A DNA stretch of 64,000 nucleotides from Clostridiales bacterium (GTDB taxonomy: Bacteria; Bacillota; Clostridia; Saccharofermentanales; Saccharofermentanaceae), in contig JAFVDI010000020.1 in NCBI GenBank assembly GCA_017478485.1, positions 1-64,000 of the forward strand, in the 5' to 3' direction. Shown here piece after piece: positions 43,867-55,856 of the stretch. A program made the translations under genes and the position numbers. Positions within the stretch are counted from its first letter, which is position 1. Every line of letters starts with the position of its first letter. Under the pieces are notes generated by a model. It ran no database searches and was not told where the DNA came from. It was given only the letters and a program-made list of their open reading frames with translations.

Positions 43867-44006
43867 AAGAATCCGCCGCACGTGTGATCACACCGTTGTG
43901 ACAGATTCTTCGTATTGCAGTTAAAATAAAAAAGGTGCACCGAGCTGCTTTGCTCAATGCACCTTTGCATGCCGGGATATTAACACAGCGGATTTGATAT
44001 TGTCAA
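43867..44006 (-). promoter_or_regulatory. amt-PII promoter and double-terminator leader
   Basis: Minus-strand promoter TTGACA (44001-44006), 18-base spacer, TAATAT (43977-43982). Four bases after the expected start an AAAGGTGCA/TGCACCTTT stem (43931-43966) encloses a GAGC stem with hexaloop AAAGCA and is followed by a T-run. A second terminator-like stem (AAGAATC.., 43867-43910) precedes the ribosome site. The A1/G4 hexaloop fits known ANTAR-binding hairpins. Confidence 0.68.
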
Positions 44007-44100
44007 CAGCCGATATCAGTTTTTTTCGCACGCCGAAAAGCACTCTCTAATAAAAGTAAAAGTGTTGTTTGCCGACCTGAAATTTTTTTCAGCGGGATTG

Positions 44101-44224
44101 ATCCTCTGTATGGTCCTCTGTTTTAACTGAAATTGAGGACATAACAGAGGATTTTCACGTTTTTTGGACATTATCCCCAGTTTGGTCCTCAGTTTTGCTC
44201 AAAACAGAGGACCAAACAGAGGAC
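44101..44224. repeat. 124-bp palindromic doublet (CTCTGT type), copy 1
   Basis: Two 52-base units (44101-44152 and 44173-44224), 20 bases apart. Each unit has two 5' arms (ATCCTCTGT/GTCCTCTGT-like) and two 3' complementary arms (ACAGAGGAC-like), with 12-base period within each half. The second doublet at 55645 has the same length and spacing. It lies between amt-PII and gltB, upstream of both promoters. Confidence 0.85.
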
Positions 44225-44248
44225 GGAAACAAAAAGTTGAATCGTGTA

Positions 44249-44348
44249 TTGACAACCGCAAAGCCCAGTAGCATAATTCTGACAATTAAATACTTCAAGC
44301 AACGGCGCTTATCTGCAGAGTTCACTCTGCCGGGTAAGCGCCTTTTTT
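44249..44348 (+). promoter_or_regulatory. gltB promoter and attenuator-like leader
   Basis: TTGACA (44249-44254), 17-base spacer, CATAAT (44272-44277). About 20 bases after the start a GGCGCTTA/TAAGCGCC stem (44304-44342) with an inner GCAGAG/CTCTGC hairpin is followed by six T. It stands before the gene, not after one, so it must be read through for expression. Confidence 0.72.
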
Positions 44349-44379
44349 GTTGCTAAATTCGAAGGGAGTATAAAGCGGT

Positions 44380-47300
44380 ATGGACAACTACAGAGTGAAC
44401 GAACCCTTTAAGAAACAGGGGCTTTATGATCCTGCATTAGAGCACGACAACTGCGGTATCGGCGCTGTTGTAAACATTAACGGCCTTCAGGAAAGAAGAG
44501 TCGTTGACGGCGCGCTGAAGATCGTCGAGACACTTGAACACCGCGCCGGAAAAGATGCCGAGGGCAAGACCGGTGACGGCGTCGGAATATTGCTTCAGAT
44601 TCCCCACGATTATTTTGTTGCAGCGGCTGCCAAGGACGGCATTACCCTGGGCGCGAAAAGGTCATTCGGCATTGGAATGTTCTTCATGCCGCAGACCGAA
44701 GAGCTCTATAAGAAAGCCATGCAGACCTTTGAGGACATCATCGCAAAGGAAGGCATGAAGTTCCTCGGTTGGCGAAAAGTTCCCGTCAACCCTGAGGTGC
44801 TCGGAAGCAAGGCGAAAGACAGCATGCCGACCATCATGCAGGGATTTGTGGAGCGTCCGGAAAGCTGCAAAGAAGACATTGATTTCGACAGGAAGCTCTA
44901 TGTCGCAAGACGCCTTTTCGAAAAGGCCGACGAGAATACTTATGTGTGCTCGCTCTCTTGCCGAACGGTCGTTTACAAAGGAATGTTCCTGGTAGGCCAG
45001 CTGAGGCTTTTCTATGAGGATCTTAATAAGGAAGATTTCATTTCCGCCATCGGCATAGTTCACTCGAGATTCTCGACGAACACGAACCCCAGCTGGCAGA
45101 AGTCGCATCCGAACAGGCTCATGGTCCATAACGGCGAGATCAACACGATCACGGGCAACATGAACAAGATGCTGAGCCGCGAAAACATCCTCCATTCAAA
45201 GGTTTTGGAGGACAGGCTCGATGATATCTATCCGCTCCTTGACGTGACGGGTTCAGACTCCGCAAGGCTCGACAATACGCTCGAGTTCATGGAAATGTGC
45301 GGCATGCCTCTGACTTTGGCGCTCGCAGTCACGATCCCTGAGCCGTGGCAGCACATCGAGACGATGAGCCGCGAGAGAAGGGCTTTCTATCAGTACTACG
45401 CGACCATGATGGAACCCTGGGACGGTCCTGCGTCGATAATCTTTTCGGACGGCGACATCCTGGGCGCAACGCTCGACCGTAACGGCCTCAGGCCCTCGAG
45501 ATATTACATCACGGAGGACGGCCTGCTCATCATATCATCTGAGGTCGGCGCGCTTTCAGATCTCGACGAGAACACAGTCCTCAGGAAGGACCGTCTGCGT
45601 CCGGGCAAGATCCTCGTTGCGGATACGAGATCCGGCAAGCTCCTGAGCGACGAGGACATCAAGAAAGGATTTGAACAGCGACAGCCTTACGGCGAGTGGC
45701 TCGACCAGATGCTCGTTAATTTAAGCGAGCTCGAAAAGGAGAACAGGAAGCCCGTCCGCATCAGAGGCGAAGAGTTAAAGACTTTGCAGAAGGCTTTCGG
45801 ATACAGCTACGGGAACCTCACGAACACGCTTATCCCGATGTGCTTAAACGGCATCGAGGCGACTGCTTCGATGGGTGTTGACGTGCCCGTGCCTCCGCTT
45901 TCCGAGCAGGATCCGCCGCTTTTCGATTTCTTCAAGCAGAAGTTTGCGCAGGTCACAAACCCGCCGATCGATTCCATCAGAGAAGAGATAATCACGGATA
46001 CCACTGTTTACCTGGGCATCGCGGGCAACGTTCTCGAAGAGAAGGAAGAGAACTGCCGCGTTCTGAAGATCCATAATCCGATACTTTCGAACATCGATCT
46101 GATGAAGATCAGACATGCTGACCTTGAGGGCCTTAAGAGCCACGACATCAGCATGCTCTACAAGAAGGGCACGTCCCTCAAGGATGCGATCGACGGCCTC
46201 TACAAGCAAGCTGACAGGGCGCATGAAGAGGGTGCCGCGATTCTCATCCTGACCGACCGCGGAGTCGACAAGGACAACGTAGCGATCCCTTCGCTGCTTG
46301 CGGTTGCGGCGCTTGAGACACACCTCGTAAGAACGAGAATGAATACGGCGATCTCGATCATTTTGGAGTCCGGCGAGCCTTGCGACGTTCACCATTTCGC
46401 AACGCTCATGGGATTCGGTGCGAGCGCGATCAACCCATATCTCGCTTTTGACTCTATCCACGAGCTTATCAGCGAGGGACAGATCGACAAGGACTATACC
46501 GAAGCGAGCACCGCTTATACGCAGGCCGTCGTTCACGGCATCGTAAAGATAAGCGCGAAAATGGGTATCTCCACGATCCAGTCCTATCAGGGCTCCAAGA
46601 TCTTCGAGGCACTCGGCATCGGCAAGGAACTGATGGATGAATACTTCCCGGATACGGTCAGCCGCGTCGGAGGCATCACGCTCAAGAATATTGAAGACAG
46701 AACTGTCAGACTGCATGACAAAGCTTTCGATCCCGAGGAGCTCGAAACCCCTGATTCGCTGCGTATCGTGGGATCTCACAAGGAGAGATCCGACAAGGAA
46801 GATCACCTCTACAACCCCGAGTCGATCGCGCTTCTGAGGAAGGCGACATGGACGGGTGACTATAACCTGTTCAAGCAGTTTTCGGACACGATCAACAGGG
46901 AAGACCGCCACATCACTTTGAGGAGCACGCTCGAATTCAAGTTCCCGGAGAACGGCGGCATCAGCATCGACGAAGTTGAGCCCGCCGAGAGCATCGTTAA
47001 GAGATTCAAGTCGGGCGCGATGTCCTACGGTTCGATCTCCCAGGAAGCCCACGAATGCCTTGCGATCGCGATGAACAGATTAGGCGGCAAGAGCAACAGC
47101 GGCGAGGGCGGTGAAGATCCCGAAAGGATCGCGACAAAGGGCAGCGCAGAAGACCGTTGCTCCGCGATCAAGCAGGTCGCATCGGGACGTTTCGGCGTCA
47201 CATCCGAATACCTGATCTCTGCAAAAGAACTGCAGATCAAGATGGCGCAGGGCGCAAAGCCCGGCGAAGGCGGACACCTTCCTTCAAAGAAGGTCTATCC

Positions 47301-48941
47301 CTGGATCGCGAAAACGCGTCACTCCACACCGGGCGTTGCTTTGATCTCGCCTCCGCCTCATCACGACATCTATTCGATCGAAGACCTGGCACAGCTCATC
47401 TACGATCTTAAGAATGCAAACAAGGATGCGAGGATCTCCGTCAAGCTCGTCTCTGAATCGGGCGTCGGAACGATCGCTTCAGGTGTTGCGAAAGCAGGCG
47501 CGGGCGTTGTCCTCATCTCAGGCTACGACGGCGGTACTGGTGCTGCACCCGCATCGTCCATCCATAACGCAGGCCTGCCCTGGGAATTAGGTGTTGCTGA
47601 GACTCACCAGACCCTGATCCAGAACAACCTGAGATCACACGTCGTCATCGAAGCGGACGGTAAGCTCTTAACAGGCAGAGACGTTGTTATCGCTGCCATG
47701 CTGGGCGCGGAGGAATTCGGTTTTGCGACCGCGCCGCTCGTCACGATGGGCTGCGTCATGATGCGTGTATGCCACCTGGATACATGCCCCGTAGGCGTTG
47801 CGACACAGAACCCCGAGCTTAGAAAGAGGTTCAAGGGCAAGCCGGAATACGTCATCAATTTCATGATGTTCATAGCGCGTGAAATGCGTGAGATCATGGC
47901 AAAACTCGGCATCAGGACGATAGATGAACTGGTCGGAAGATCTGACCTGTTAGCGCCCAAAAAGTTCCCCGAAGGATCACATCCGGCAGGCCTCGACATG
48001 AGCGTTGTACTCGATAATCCTTACTCCGGAAGGGCTGATGTAAAGCAGCATTTCGAGAAGGAAGATGCATACGATTTCGAGCTCGACAAGACGATCGACG
48101 AAGCGGTGATAATCCCTTCATTTGCGGACTCTTTCAAGGAAGGCAAGAAGCAGAGCATCGATTTAAAGATCACGAACCTCAACAGAACGGTGGGAACGCT
48201 TTTCGGTGCCGAGATCACGAAGAAATTCGGCAGCTCTCTTCAGGAAGATACGTTCGAGGTCAACTGCAAGGGCTCTGCCGGCCAGAGCTTCGGAGCATTC
48301 ATCCCCAAGGGCCTTACGATCAACGTTGAAGGCGATGCGAACGACTATTTCGGGAAAGGGCTGTCAGGCGGCACGCTCAGCCTCAAAGCCCCTGAGCACT
48401 TTGCTTTCAGGGCTGACGAGAACATCATCGCCGGCAACGTCGCGCTCTTCGGAGCAACCTCCGGAAAAGCATTCATCAACGGTGTCGCAGGCGAGCGTTT
48501 CTGCGTAAGAAATTCGGGCGCGACCGTAGTCTGTGAAGGCACCGGCGACCACGGATGCGAATACATGACGGGCGGCGTTGCGGTCATCTTAGGCAAGGTC
48601 GGAAAAAATTTCGCTGCAGGTATGAGCGGCGGCATTGCCTATGTTTACGACGAGCACAATGACCTTTACACCAAGCTCAACAAGTCGCTCGTAGGCTTTT
48701 CGAGGATCACTGAAGACAAAGACAGCCAGGCCCTCAAAGAACTCATCGAAGAGCACGTTAAGAGGACTGATTCTTACCTTGGAAAAGAGATCCTCAAAGA
48801 CTTCGATGAATACGTCACAAAGTTCAAGAAGGTCGTTCCTCACGAATACAAGGCAATGATGACCGCGATCGCGAAATACAGGGCGCAGGGCTGCAATGAG
48901 GATGAAGCCAAGATCAAGGCTTTCCAGGAAAGGGTTAACGG

Positions 48942-48945
<4 letters not shown>
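44380..48945 (+). CDS. gltB: Glutamate synthase large subunit
   Basis: 1521 residues, full length. A short propeptide precedes the N-terminal nucleophile Cys (DNCGIGAVV, Cys near 26) of the Ntn glutaminase domain. Then come the central domain, the FMN-binding synthase barrel (SYGSISQEAHE, GGKSNSGEGGEDP, GYDGGTGA), the 3Fe-4S cluster cysteines (MGCVMMRVCHLDTCPVG) and the C-terminal beta-helix. It makes two glutamates from glutamine and 2-oxoglutarate with gltD. Overlaps gltD by four bases. First gene of gltB-gltD-carA-carB/dapF. Confidence 0.97.
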
Positions 48946-50435
<1,490 letters not shown>

Positions 50436-50444
50436 GGAAATGGT

Positions 50445-51527
50445 ATGAAGCGGTATTTGGTATTGGAGAACGGAGATGTATTTGAAGGAGAGGCGTTCGG
50501 CGCTTCCGGCGAGGTTATCTCGGAGATCGTTTTCACAACGGCAATGACAGGATACCTTGAGACTCTCACCGACAAGAGCTACAAGGGACAGGCGGTCGTC
50601 CAGACCTTCCCCCTGATCGGCAACTACGGTGTCATTCCGGAAGACAAAGAGGGCCCTGTCCCGAGCGTATCGGCCTACATCGTCAGGGAAGCGTGCGAAG
50701 AGCCTTCGAACTTCAGATGCAAGGACACGATAGATAACTACCTCAAGGAGAACAGCATTCCCGGACTCAAGGGGATCGACACAAGAGCTCTTACACGCAT
50801 CCTGCGCGAAAAGGGCGTCATGAACGGTCTCATCACTGACAATCTCCCGTCCGACATGGACAAGGCATTGAATGACATCGCATCATACAGGATCGTCGAT
50901 CCGGTCGATGCCGTTACTGTTCCTTCAGTCGAAGAGCACGATTCTGCAGAGAACAAGTACACCGTTGCCATGATCGACTGCGGCGTCAAGGAGAACATCG
51001 TAAGAAGCCTTGTGGCCCGCGGCTGCAAGGTCTTTCTTTTCCCTGCTTCGGCAACTGCTTCTGAGATCCTTTCCGTAAAACCGGACGGCATCTTCATCAG
51101 CAACGGCCCGGGCGATCCGGAAGACAACGAAAAGACTATCGCAACGCTTCAGGAACTTGATAAGACGGGCATCCCCACAATGGGAATCTGCTTAGGTCAC
51201 CAGCTCCTGGCTTTGGCCCACGGCTTCAAGACGACCAAGCTCAAGTACGGTCACAGAGGCGCGAACCACCCTGTAAAAAATCTCGAGACGGGACACGTTT
51301 ACATCTCGTCGCAGAACCACGGCTACGCGGTCGTTTCTGATTCGATCGACGAGAGTGTCGCGAGCGAGCTTTTCGTGAACGTAAACGACGGAACGAACGA
51401 AGGCATCAGGTATAAGAACAAGCCGGTGTTCTCAGTACAGTTCCACCCTGAAGCATGCGGAGGCCCTAAGGATACGGACTTCCTTTTCGATGAGTTTACA
51501 AAGATGATGGATGAAGGGAGGAATTGA
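50445..51527 (+). CDS. carA: Carbamoyl-phosphate synthase small subunit
   Basis: 360 residues. N-terminal CPSase small-chain domain, then a class I glutamine amidotransferase with ISNGPGDPED, the nucleophile in GICLGHQLL and the His-Glu pair in QFHPEACGG. Feeds glutamine-derived ammonia to CarB. Starts nine bases after gltD, so it shares the glutamate synthase promoter and probably its nitrogen control. Confidence 0.96.
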   Translation: MKRYLVLENGDVFEGEAFGASGEVISEIVFTTAMTGYLETLTDKSYKGQAVVQTFPLIGNYGVIPEDKEGPVPSVSAYIVREACEEPSNFRCKDTIDNYLKENSIPGLKGIDTRALTRILREKGVMNGLITDNLPSDMDKALNDIASYRIVDPVDAVTVPSVEEHDSAENKYTVAMIDCGVKENIVRSLVARGCKVFLFPASATASEILSVKPDGIFISNGPGDPEDNEKTIATLQELDKTGIPTMGICLGHQLLALAHGFKTTKLKYGHRGANHPVKNLETGHVYISSQNHGYAVVSDSIDESVASELFVNVNDGTNEGIRYKNKPVFSVQFHPEACGGPKDTDFLFDEFTKMMDEGRN

Positions 51528-51529
51528 TA

Positions 51530-54500
51530 ATGCCGCTGGATAAGAATATTCGAAAAGTTTTGGTGATCGGCTCCGGTCCTATCGTAATAGGCCAGGCAGC
51601 CGAGTTCGACTACGCGGGAACGCAGGCATGCCGCGCGCTCCGCGAGGACGGCATCGAGATAGTCCTCATCAACTCGAACCCTGCCACCATCATGACCGAC
51701 AAGTGGATGGCCGACAAGATCTACATCGAGCCGCTCACGCTTACGACGGTCAAGAGAGTCATCGAGACCGAAAGACCTGATGCGATCCTTTCGGGACTCG
51801 GAGGTCAGACGGCACTTACGCTCTGCATGGAGCTCGCTAAAGACGGTTTCCTTGCAAGAAACGGCGTAAGGCTCCTGGGCTCATCACCCGAGTGTATCGA
51901 CAAAGCCGAAGACCGCCAGATGTTCAAGGACACGATGGAGAGCATCGGCCAGCCCTGCATCCCTTCAAAGGTCGTAACCGAAGTTGATGCGGCGCTCGAT
52001 TTTGCCAAGGAGATAGGCTATCCGGTTATCGTCCGTCCTGCGTTCACTCTGGGCGGCAGCGGCGGCGGTATCGCAAACAACGAAGAAGAACTCCACGAGA
52101 TCGCACGTAATGGTCTTGCATTATCTCCTATCACGCAGGTCCTTATCGAAAAGTGCATCGCGGGATGGAAGGAGATCGAGTTTGAGGTTATCCGCGACAA
52201 GGCAGGCAACGTTCTCACGGTCTGCTCTATGGAGAACCTTGATCCTGTCGGCGTACACACCGGCGACAGCATCGTTATCGCGCCTGCGGTAACGCTTTCG
52301 GACAAAGAGTATCAGATGCTCAGATCAGCTTCTTTGAAGATCATCGAAGCATTAGGCGTTGAGGGCGGCTGCAACTGCCAGTTCGCGCTCCATCCGACAT
52401 CATTCGAATATGCGGTAATCGAGGTCAATCCCCGTGTATCCAGATCGTCTGCTTTGGCATCTAAAGCGACCGGCTATCCTATCGCAAAGGTTGCGACAAA
52501 GATCGCTCTGGGATACCGTCTCGACGAGATAAAGAATGCCGTAACAGGCAATACATTCGCGGCTTTCGAGCCGGCGCTCGACTACGTCGCGGTCAAGTTC
52601 CCGAAGTGGCCTTTCGACAAGTTCGTTTACGCAAAGCGTGACCTCGGAACACAGATGAAAGCGACCGGCGAAGTCATGTCGATCTCCGACTCTTTCGAGA
52701 GCGCACTCATGAAGGCTCTCCGCGGCGCTGAGATCTCCGTTGACACAGTAAGGCTCCCCAAGCTCAAAGATCACTCCGACGAGGATATCTGGGCAGGCAT
52801 CGGCCACACGACTGACGAAAGACTTTTCTATGTAGCGGAAGGTCTTTTCAGAGGCTTCGATCTTGATAAGATCCATCAGATAACCATGATCGACAACTGG
52901 TTCCTGAGCAAGATCAGAAACCTTGTCACATACGAAAAGGCGATCTCGGAAAATATCGACGCCGATCTATATATCAAGGGCAAGAAGCTTGGATTTACTG
53001 ATAAAGCGCTCGAGAGGATCTCGGGAAGATCAGTCGCTGAATACAAGAACCTCGTATCCGTCACATACAAGATGGTCGATACCTGTGCAGGCGAGTTCGA
53101 GGCTGTAACGCCCTACTTCTACGCGACATATAATTCTGCTGCGGCAGGCGGCGAGAATGAGGCTTCCATCGAGGATACCGGCGACGCCAAGACAGTCATC
53201 GTTATCGGATCGGGACCGATCAGGATCGGTCAGGGAATCGAGTTCGACTACGCTGCCGTTCACTGCGTACACGCGCTCCGCGAATTGGGATACAGAGTTG
53301 TTATCATCAACAATAACCCCGAGACTGTCTCGACCGATTTCGATACCGGCGACAGACTCTATTTCGAGCCTCTGACACCTGAAGACGTTCTCAACATCAT
53401 TGCACAGGAAAACCCTGTCGGCGTAGTCGTCGCATTCGGCGGACAGACTGCCATCAAGCTCACCAAGACGCTTGCGCAGAACAATATCAACATCATCGGA
53501 ACGTCTGCCGATTCGATCGATATGGCTGAGGATCGCGAGAGATTCGACGAACTTCTCGAAAGGCTCGGCATCGCAAGACCGAAGGGCTTCTCCGTTCTTA
53601 CGAAGGAAGAGGCTTTCGAAGCTGCGCACACTCTTGAATACCCGATCCTTCTGCGTCCTTCATACGTTTTGGGCGGTCAGAACATGACCATCGCTTTCCA
53701 CGACGATGACGTTGAAGAATACATGAACATCATCCTCGATCAGGGGATCGAGAATCCTGTCCTGATCGACAAATACATCCAGGGAAGAGAGATCGAGGTC
53801 GACGCGATCTACGACGGCCACGACGTCCTTATTCCTGGCATCATGGAGCACATCGAAAGAGCGGGCATCCACTCCGGTGACTCCATCGCAGTCTATCCCG
53901 CAAAGCACATCTACGACCGCATGGCAAAGAAGCTCGTTGACACGACGAGAGCTCTTTGCGAGGGGCTCGCTTCCATCGGTATCGTAAACATCCAGTACAT
54001 CGTAAAGGACGATGAGATCTACGTCATCGAGGTCAATCCGCGCGCATCGCGTACCGTTCCTTACATGAGCAAAGTTACCGGCGTTCTGATGGTCGACTGC
54101 GCGATCAGGGTATCCTTAGGCGAGAAGCTCGCCGACATGGATTACGGCGTAGGCTTCTACCGCCAGTCGCCTTACACATGCGTTAAGGTTCCTGTTTTCT
54201 CGTTCGAAAAACTCACTGATGTTGATACGCAGCTCGGCCCCGAAATGAAATCCACGGGCGAAGTCTTAGGCGTCGGCCGCAATCTTTCTGAGGCGCTTTT
54301 CAAGGGCCTTGTCGCGGCAGGCTACAAGATGTACAAGCACGGCGGCGTCCTCATCACAGTACGTGATTCCGACAAGTCCGAGATAGTCGAGGTCGCAAAG
54401 AAATTCGCATCCCTCGGCTTCAATCTCTACGCGACGCCTGGCAATGCTGCTGCGCTGCAGGCCGCCGGACTCAAGGTCGAGACGGTCCACAAGATCCACG

Positions 54501-55585
54501 AATCAGAGACGAACAACACAATGACACTGCTCGAAAGCGGCAAGGTCAATTACATCATTTCGACATCGGCAAAGGGCCGTCTGCCCGCGCGCGATTCCGT
54601 CAAGCTCCGCCGCCGCGCGGTCATGCTCGGCATACCCTGCCTCACTGCTATCGACACCGCTGACGCCCTCGCTGATTCACTCATGTCCAGATACAGTGAG
54701 ATCAACACAGAGCTCGTTGATATCAACAACATGCGCGAAAAGAGAAAGGTCATCAACTTCACGAAGATGCAGGGATGCGGCAACGACTACATCTATATTG
54801 ACTGCCTCGAAAAGATGGTCTCTTCGCCTGAATCGCTTTCCGTCTATATGTCCGACAGACATTTCGGCGTAGGCGGTGACGGTATCGTCCTCATTGCACC
54901 TTCCCGTGTTGCAGACTGCCGCATGATCATGTTCAACTTAGACGGTTCTGAAGGCAACATGTGTGGCAACGCGATCCGCTGCGTCGGCAAATACATGTAC
55001 GACGTCGCGGGCCACAAGAAAAAGCACATGACCGTCGAGACAAAGAGCGGCATTAAGAAGCTCGAGCTCATGACACTGGGCGATGAAGTCGTCCGCGTCA
55101 AAGTAGATATGGGTAAGGCAATCCTTGAGCCTTCGCTGATCCCCGTAACGCTTGACGGAGATTCTGTCATCAACCGTCCGGTCGACTATAACGGAACAAC
55201 TTATAATATTACATGCGTTTCGATGGGCAACCCGCACGCGGTCATCTTTACTGACTTAGTCGATGCACTCGACCTCGAGAAGATCGGTCCTGATTTCGAG
55301 ACTCACAAGATCTTCCCCGAAAGAGTCAACACCGAGTTCATCAAGGTCATCGATTCCCACACTCTGAAGATGAGAGTCTGGGAGAGAGGTTCCGGCGAGA
55401 CGCTCGCTTGCGGAACCGGTGCGTGCGCTTCAGTCGTGGCTGCATGCCTCAACGGCTTCTGCCCCAAGGGCGAGGACATCCGCGTTATCCTGCGCGGCGG
55501 CGAGCTCATCATCAACTACACCGATGATGCGGTCTACATGACCGGCAACTGCGAAAAGGTCTTCACGGGCAGCATCGAGATCTGA
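51530..55585 (+). CDS. carB-dapF: Carbamoyl-phosphate synthase large subunit fused to diaminopimelate epimerase
   Basis: 1351 residues in one unbroken frame. Residues 1-1073 are a full CarB: two ATP-grasp halves (GSGPIVIGQAAEFDYAG; GSGPIRIGQGIEFDYA) and the MGS allosteric domain (ATPGNAAALQAAG..). Residues 1074-1351 are a full-length DapF (FTKMQGCGNDYIYIDC) with both catalytic cysteines, MCGNAIRC (Cys 1145) and GETLACGTGACA (Cys 1294). CarB makes carbamoyl phosphate for pyrimidines and arginine; DapF makes meso-diaminopimelate for peptidoglycan and lysine. No stop, and no convincing internal ribosome site, separates them. Start set at ATG 51530 with GGGAGG. Confidence 0.95.
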   Translation: MPLDKNIRKVLVIGSGPIVIGQAAEFDYAGTQACRALREDGIEIVLINSNPATIMTDKWMADKIYIEPLTLTTVKRVIETERPDAILSGLGGQTALTLCMELAKDGFLARNGVRLLGSSPECIDKAEDRQMFKDTMESIGQPCIPSKVVTEVDAALDFAKEIGYPVIVRPAFTLGGSGGGIANNEEELHEIARNGLALSPITQVLIEKCIAGWKEIEFEVIRDKAGNVLTVCSMENLDPVGVHTGDSIVIAPAVTLSDKEYQMLRSASLKIIEALGVEGGCNCQFALHPTSFEYAVIEVNPRVSRSSALASKATGYPIAKVATKIALGYRLDEIKNAVTGNTFAAFEPALDYVAVKFPKWPFDKFVYAKRDLGTQMKATGEVMSISDSFESALMKALRGAEISVDTVRLPKLKDHSDEDIWAGIGHTTDERLFYVAEGLFRGFDLDKIHQITMIDNWFLSKIRNLVTYEKAISENIDADLYIKGKKLGFTDKALERISGRSVAEYKNLVSVTYKMVDTCAGEFEAVTPYFYATYNSAAAGGENEASIEDTGDAKTVIVIGSGPIRIGQGIEFDYAAVHCVHALRELGYRVVIINNNPETVSTDFDTGDRLYFEPLTPEDVLNIIAQENPVGVVVAFGGQTAIKLTKTLAQNNINIIGTSADSIDMAEDRERFDELLERLGIARPKGFSVLTKEEAFEAAHTLEYPILLRPSYVLGGQNMTIAFHDDDVEEYMNIILDQGIENPVLIDKYIQGREIEVDAIYDGHDVLIPGIMEHIERAGIHSGDSIAVYPAKHIYDRMAKKLVDTTRALCEGLASIGIVNIQYIVKDDEIYVIEVNPRASRTVPYMSKVTGVLMVDCAIRVSLGEKLADMDYGVGFYRQSPYTCVKVPVFSFEKLTDVDTQLGPEMKSTGEVLGVGRNLSEALFKGLVAAGYKMYKHGGVLITVRDSDKSEIVEVAKKFASLGFNLYATPGNAAALQAAGLKVETVHKIHESETNNTMTLLESGKVNYIISTSAKGRLPARDSVKLRRRAVMLGIPCLTAIDTADALADSLMSRYSEINTELVDINNMREKRKVINFTKMQGCGNDYIYIDCLEKMVSSPESLSVYMSDRHFGVGGDGIVLIAPSRVADCRMIMFNLDGSEGNMCGNAIRCVGKYMYDVAGHKKKHMTVETKSGIKKLELMTLGDEVVRVKVDMGKAILEPSLIPVTLDGDSVINRPVDYNGTTYNITCVSMGNPHAVIFTDLVDALDLEKIGPDFETHKIFPERVNTEFIKVIDSHTLKMRVWERGSGETLACGTGACASVVAACLNGFCPKGEDIRVILRGGELIINYTDDAVYMTGNCEKVFTGSIEI

Positions 55586-55610
55586 TTCGTTATTATCTCA
55601 AAAACTAAAG

Positions 55611-55637
55611 CAGGCGCTGTACCGGCGCCTGTTTTTT
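55611..55637 (+). terminator. Terminator of the glt-car-dapF operon
   Basis: CAGGCGC with GCGCCTG (seven-base stem) followed by six T, 26 bases after the stop codon. Confidence 0.85.
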
Positions 55638-55644
55638 GCTGACA

Positions 55645-55768
55645 ATCCTCTGTTACGTCCTCTGTTTTACGCAAAACAGAGGACCAAACTGGGGATTTTT
55701 GCATTTTTCACCCTTTATTCTCTGTTACGTCCTCAGTTTTGTTTTAAACAGAGGACCAAACAGAGGAC
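55645..55768. repeat. 124-bp palindromic doublet (CTCTGT type), copy 2
   Basis: Units 55645-55696 and 55717-55768, 20 bases apart, same arm layout as 44101-44224 (arms GTCCTCTGT/ACAGAGGAC, 12-base period). With copy 1 it brackets the 11.4-kb glt-car-dapF operon. It lies between the operon's terminator and that of pyrG. Confidence 0.85.
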
Positions 55769-55804
55769 CAAAAAGGGGATGAAGCGCCCACCGGTGAAAA
55801 ATAA

Positions 55805-55835
55805 AACAAAAAGGTTGCGCCGCGGACGCAACCTT
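55805..55835 (-). terminator. Terminator of the pyrG operon
   Basis: AAGGTTGCG with CGCAACCTT (nine-base stem), followed on the minus strand by a T-rich run. Confidence 0.87.
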
Positions 55836-55856
55836 TCTTAAAAGAAATAACCAAAC

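Noticed and set aside
44284..44380. Glutamine riboswitch before gltB
   Set aside because: The leader is under 100 bases with one terminator-like stem; I see no glnA-RNA or Downstream-peptide fold.
45844..47052. Long minus-strand frames inside gltB, carB and pyrG
   Set aside because: They are antisense to highly conserved enzymes, have no ribosome sites, and arise from codon bias.
54715..54750. Separate start for dapF inside the carB frame
   Set aside because: An ATG exists near the junction (NNMREKRK) but lacks a Shine-Dalgarno and no stop ends carB, so a fusion is the simpler reading.
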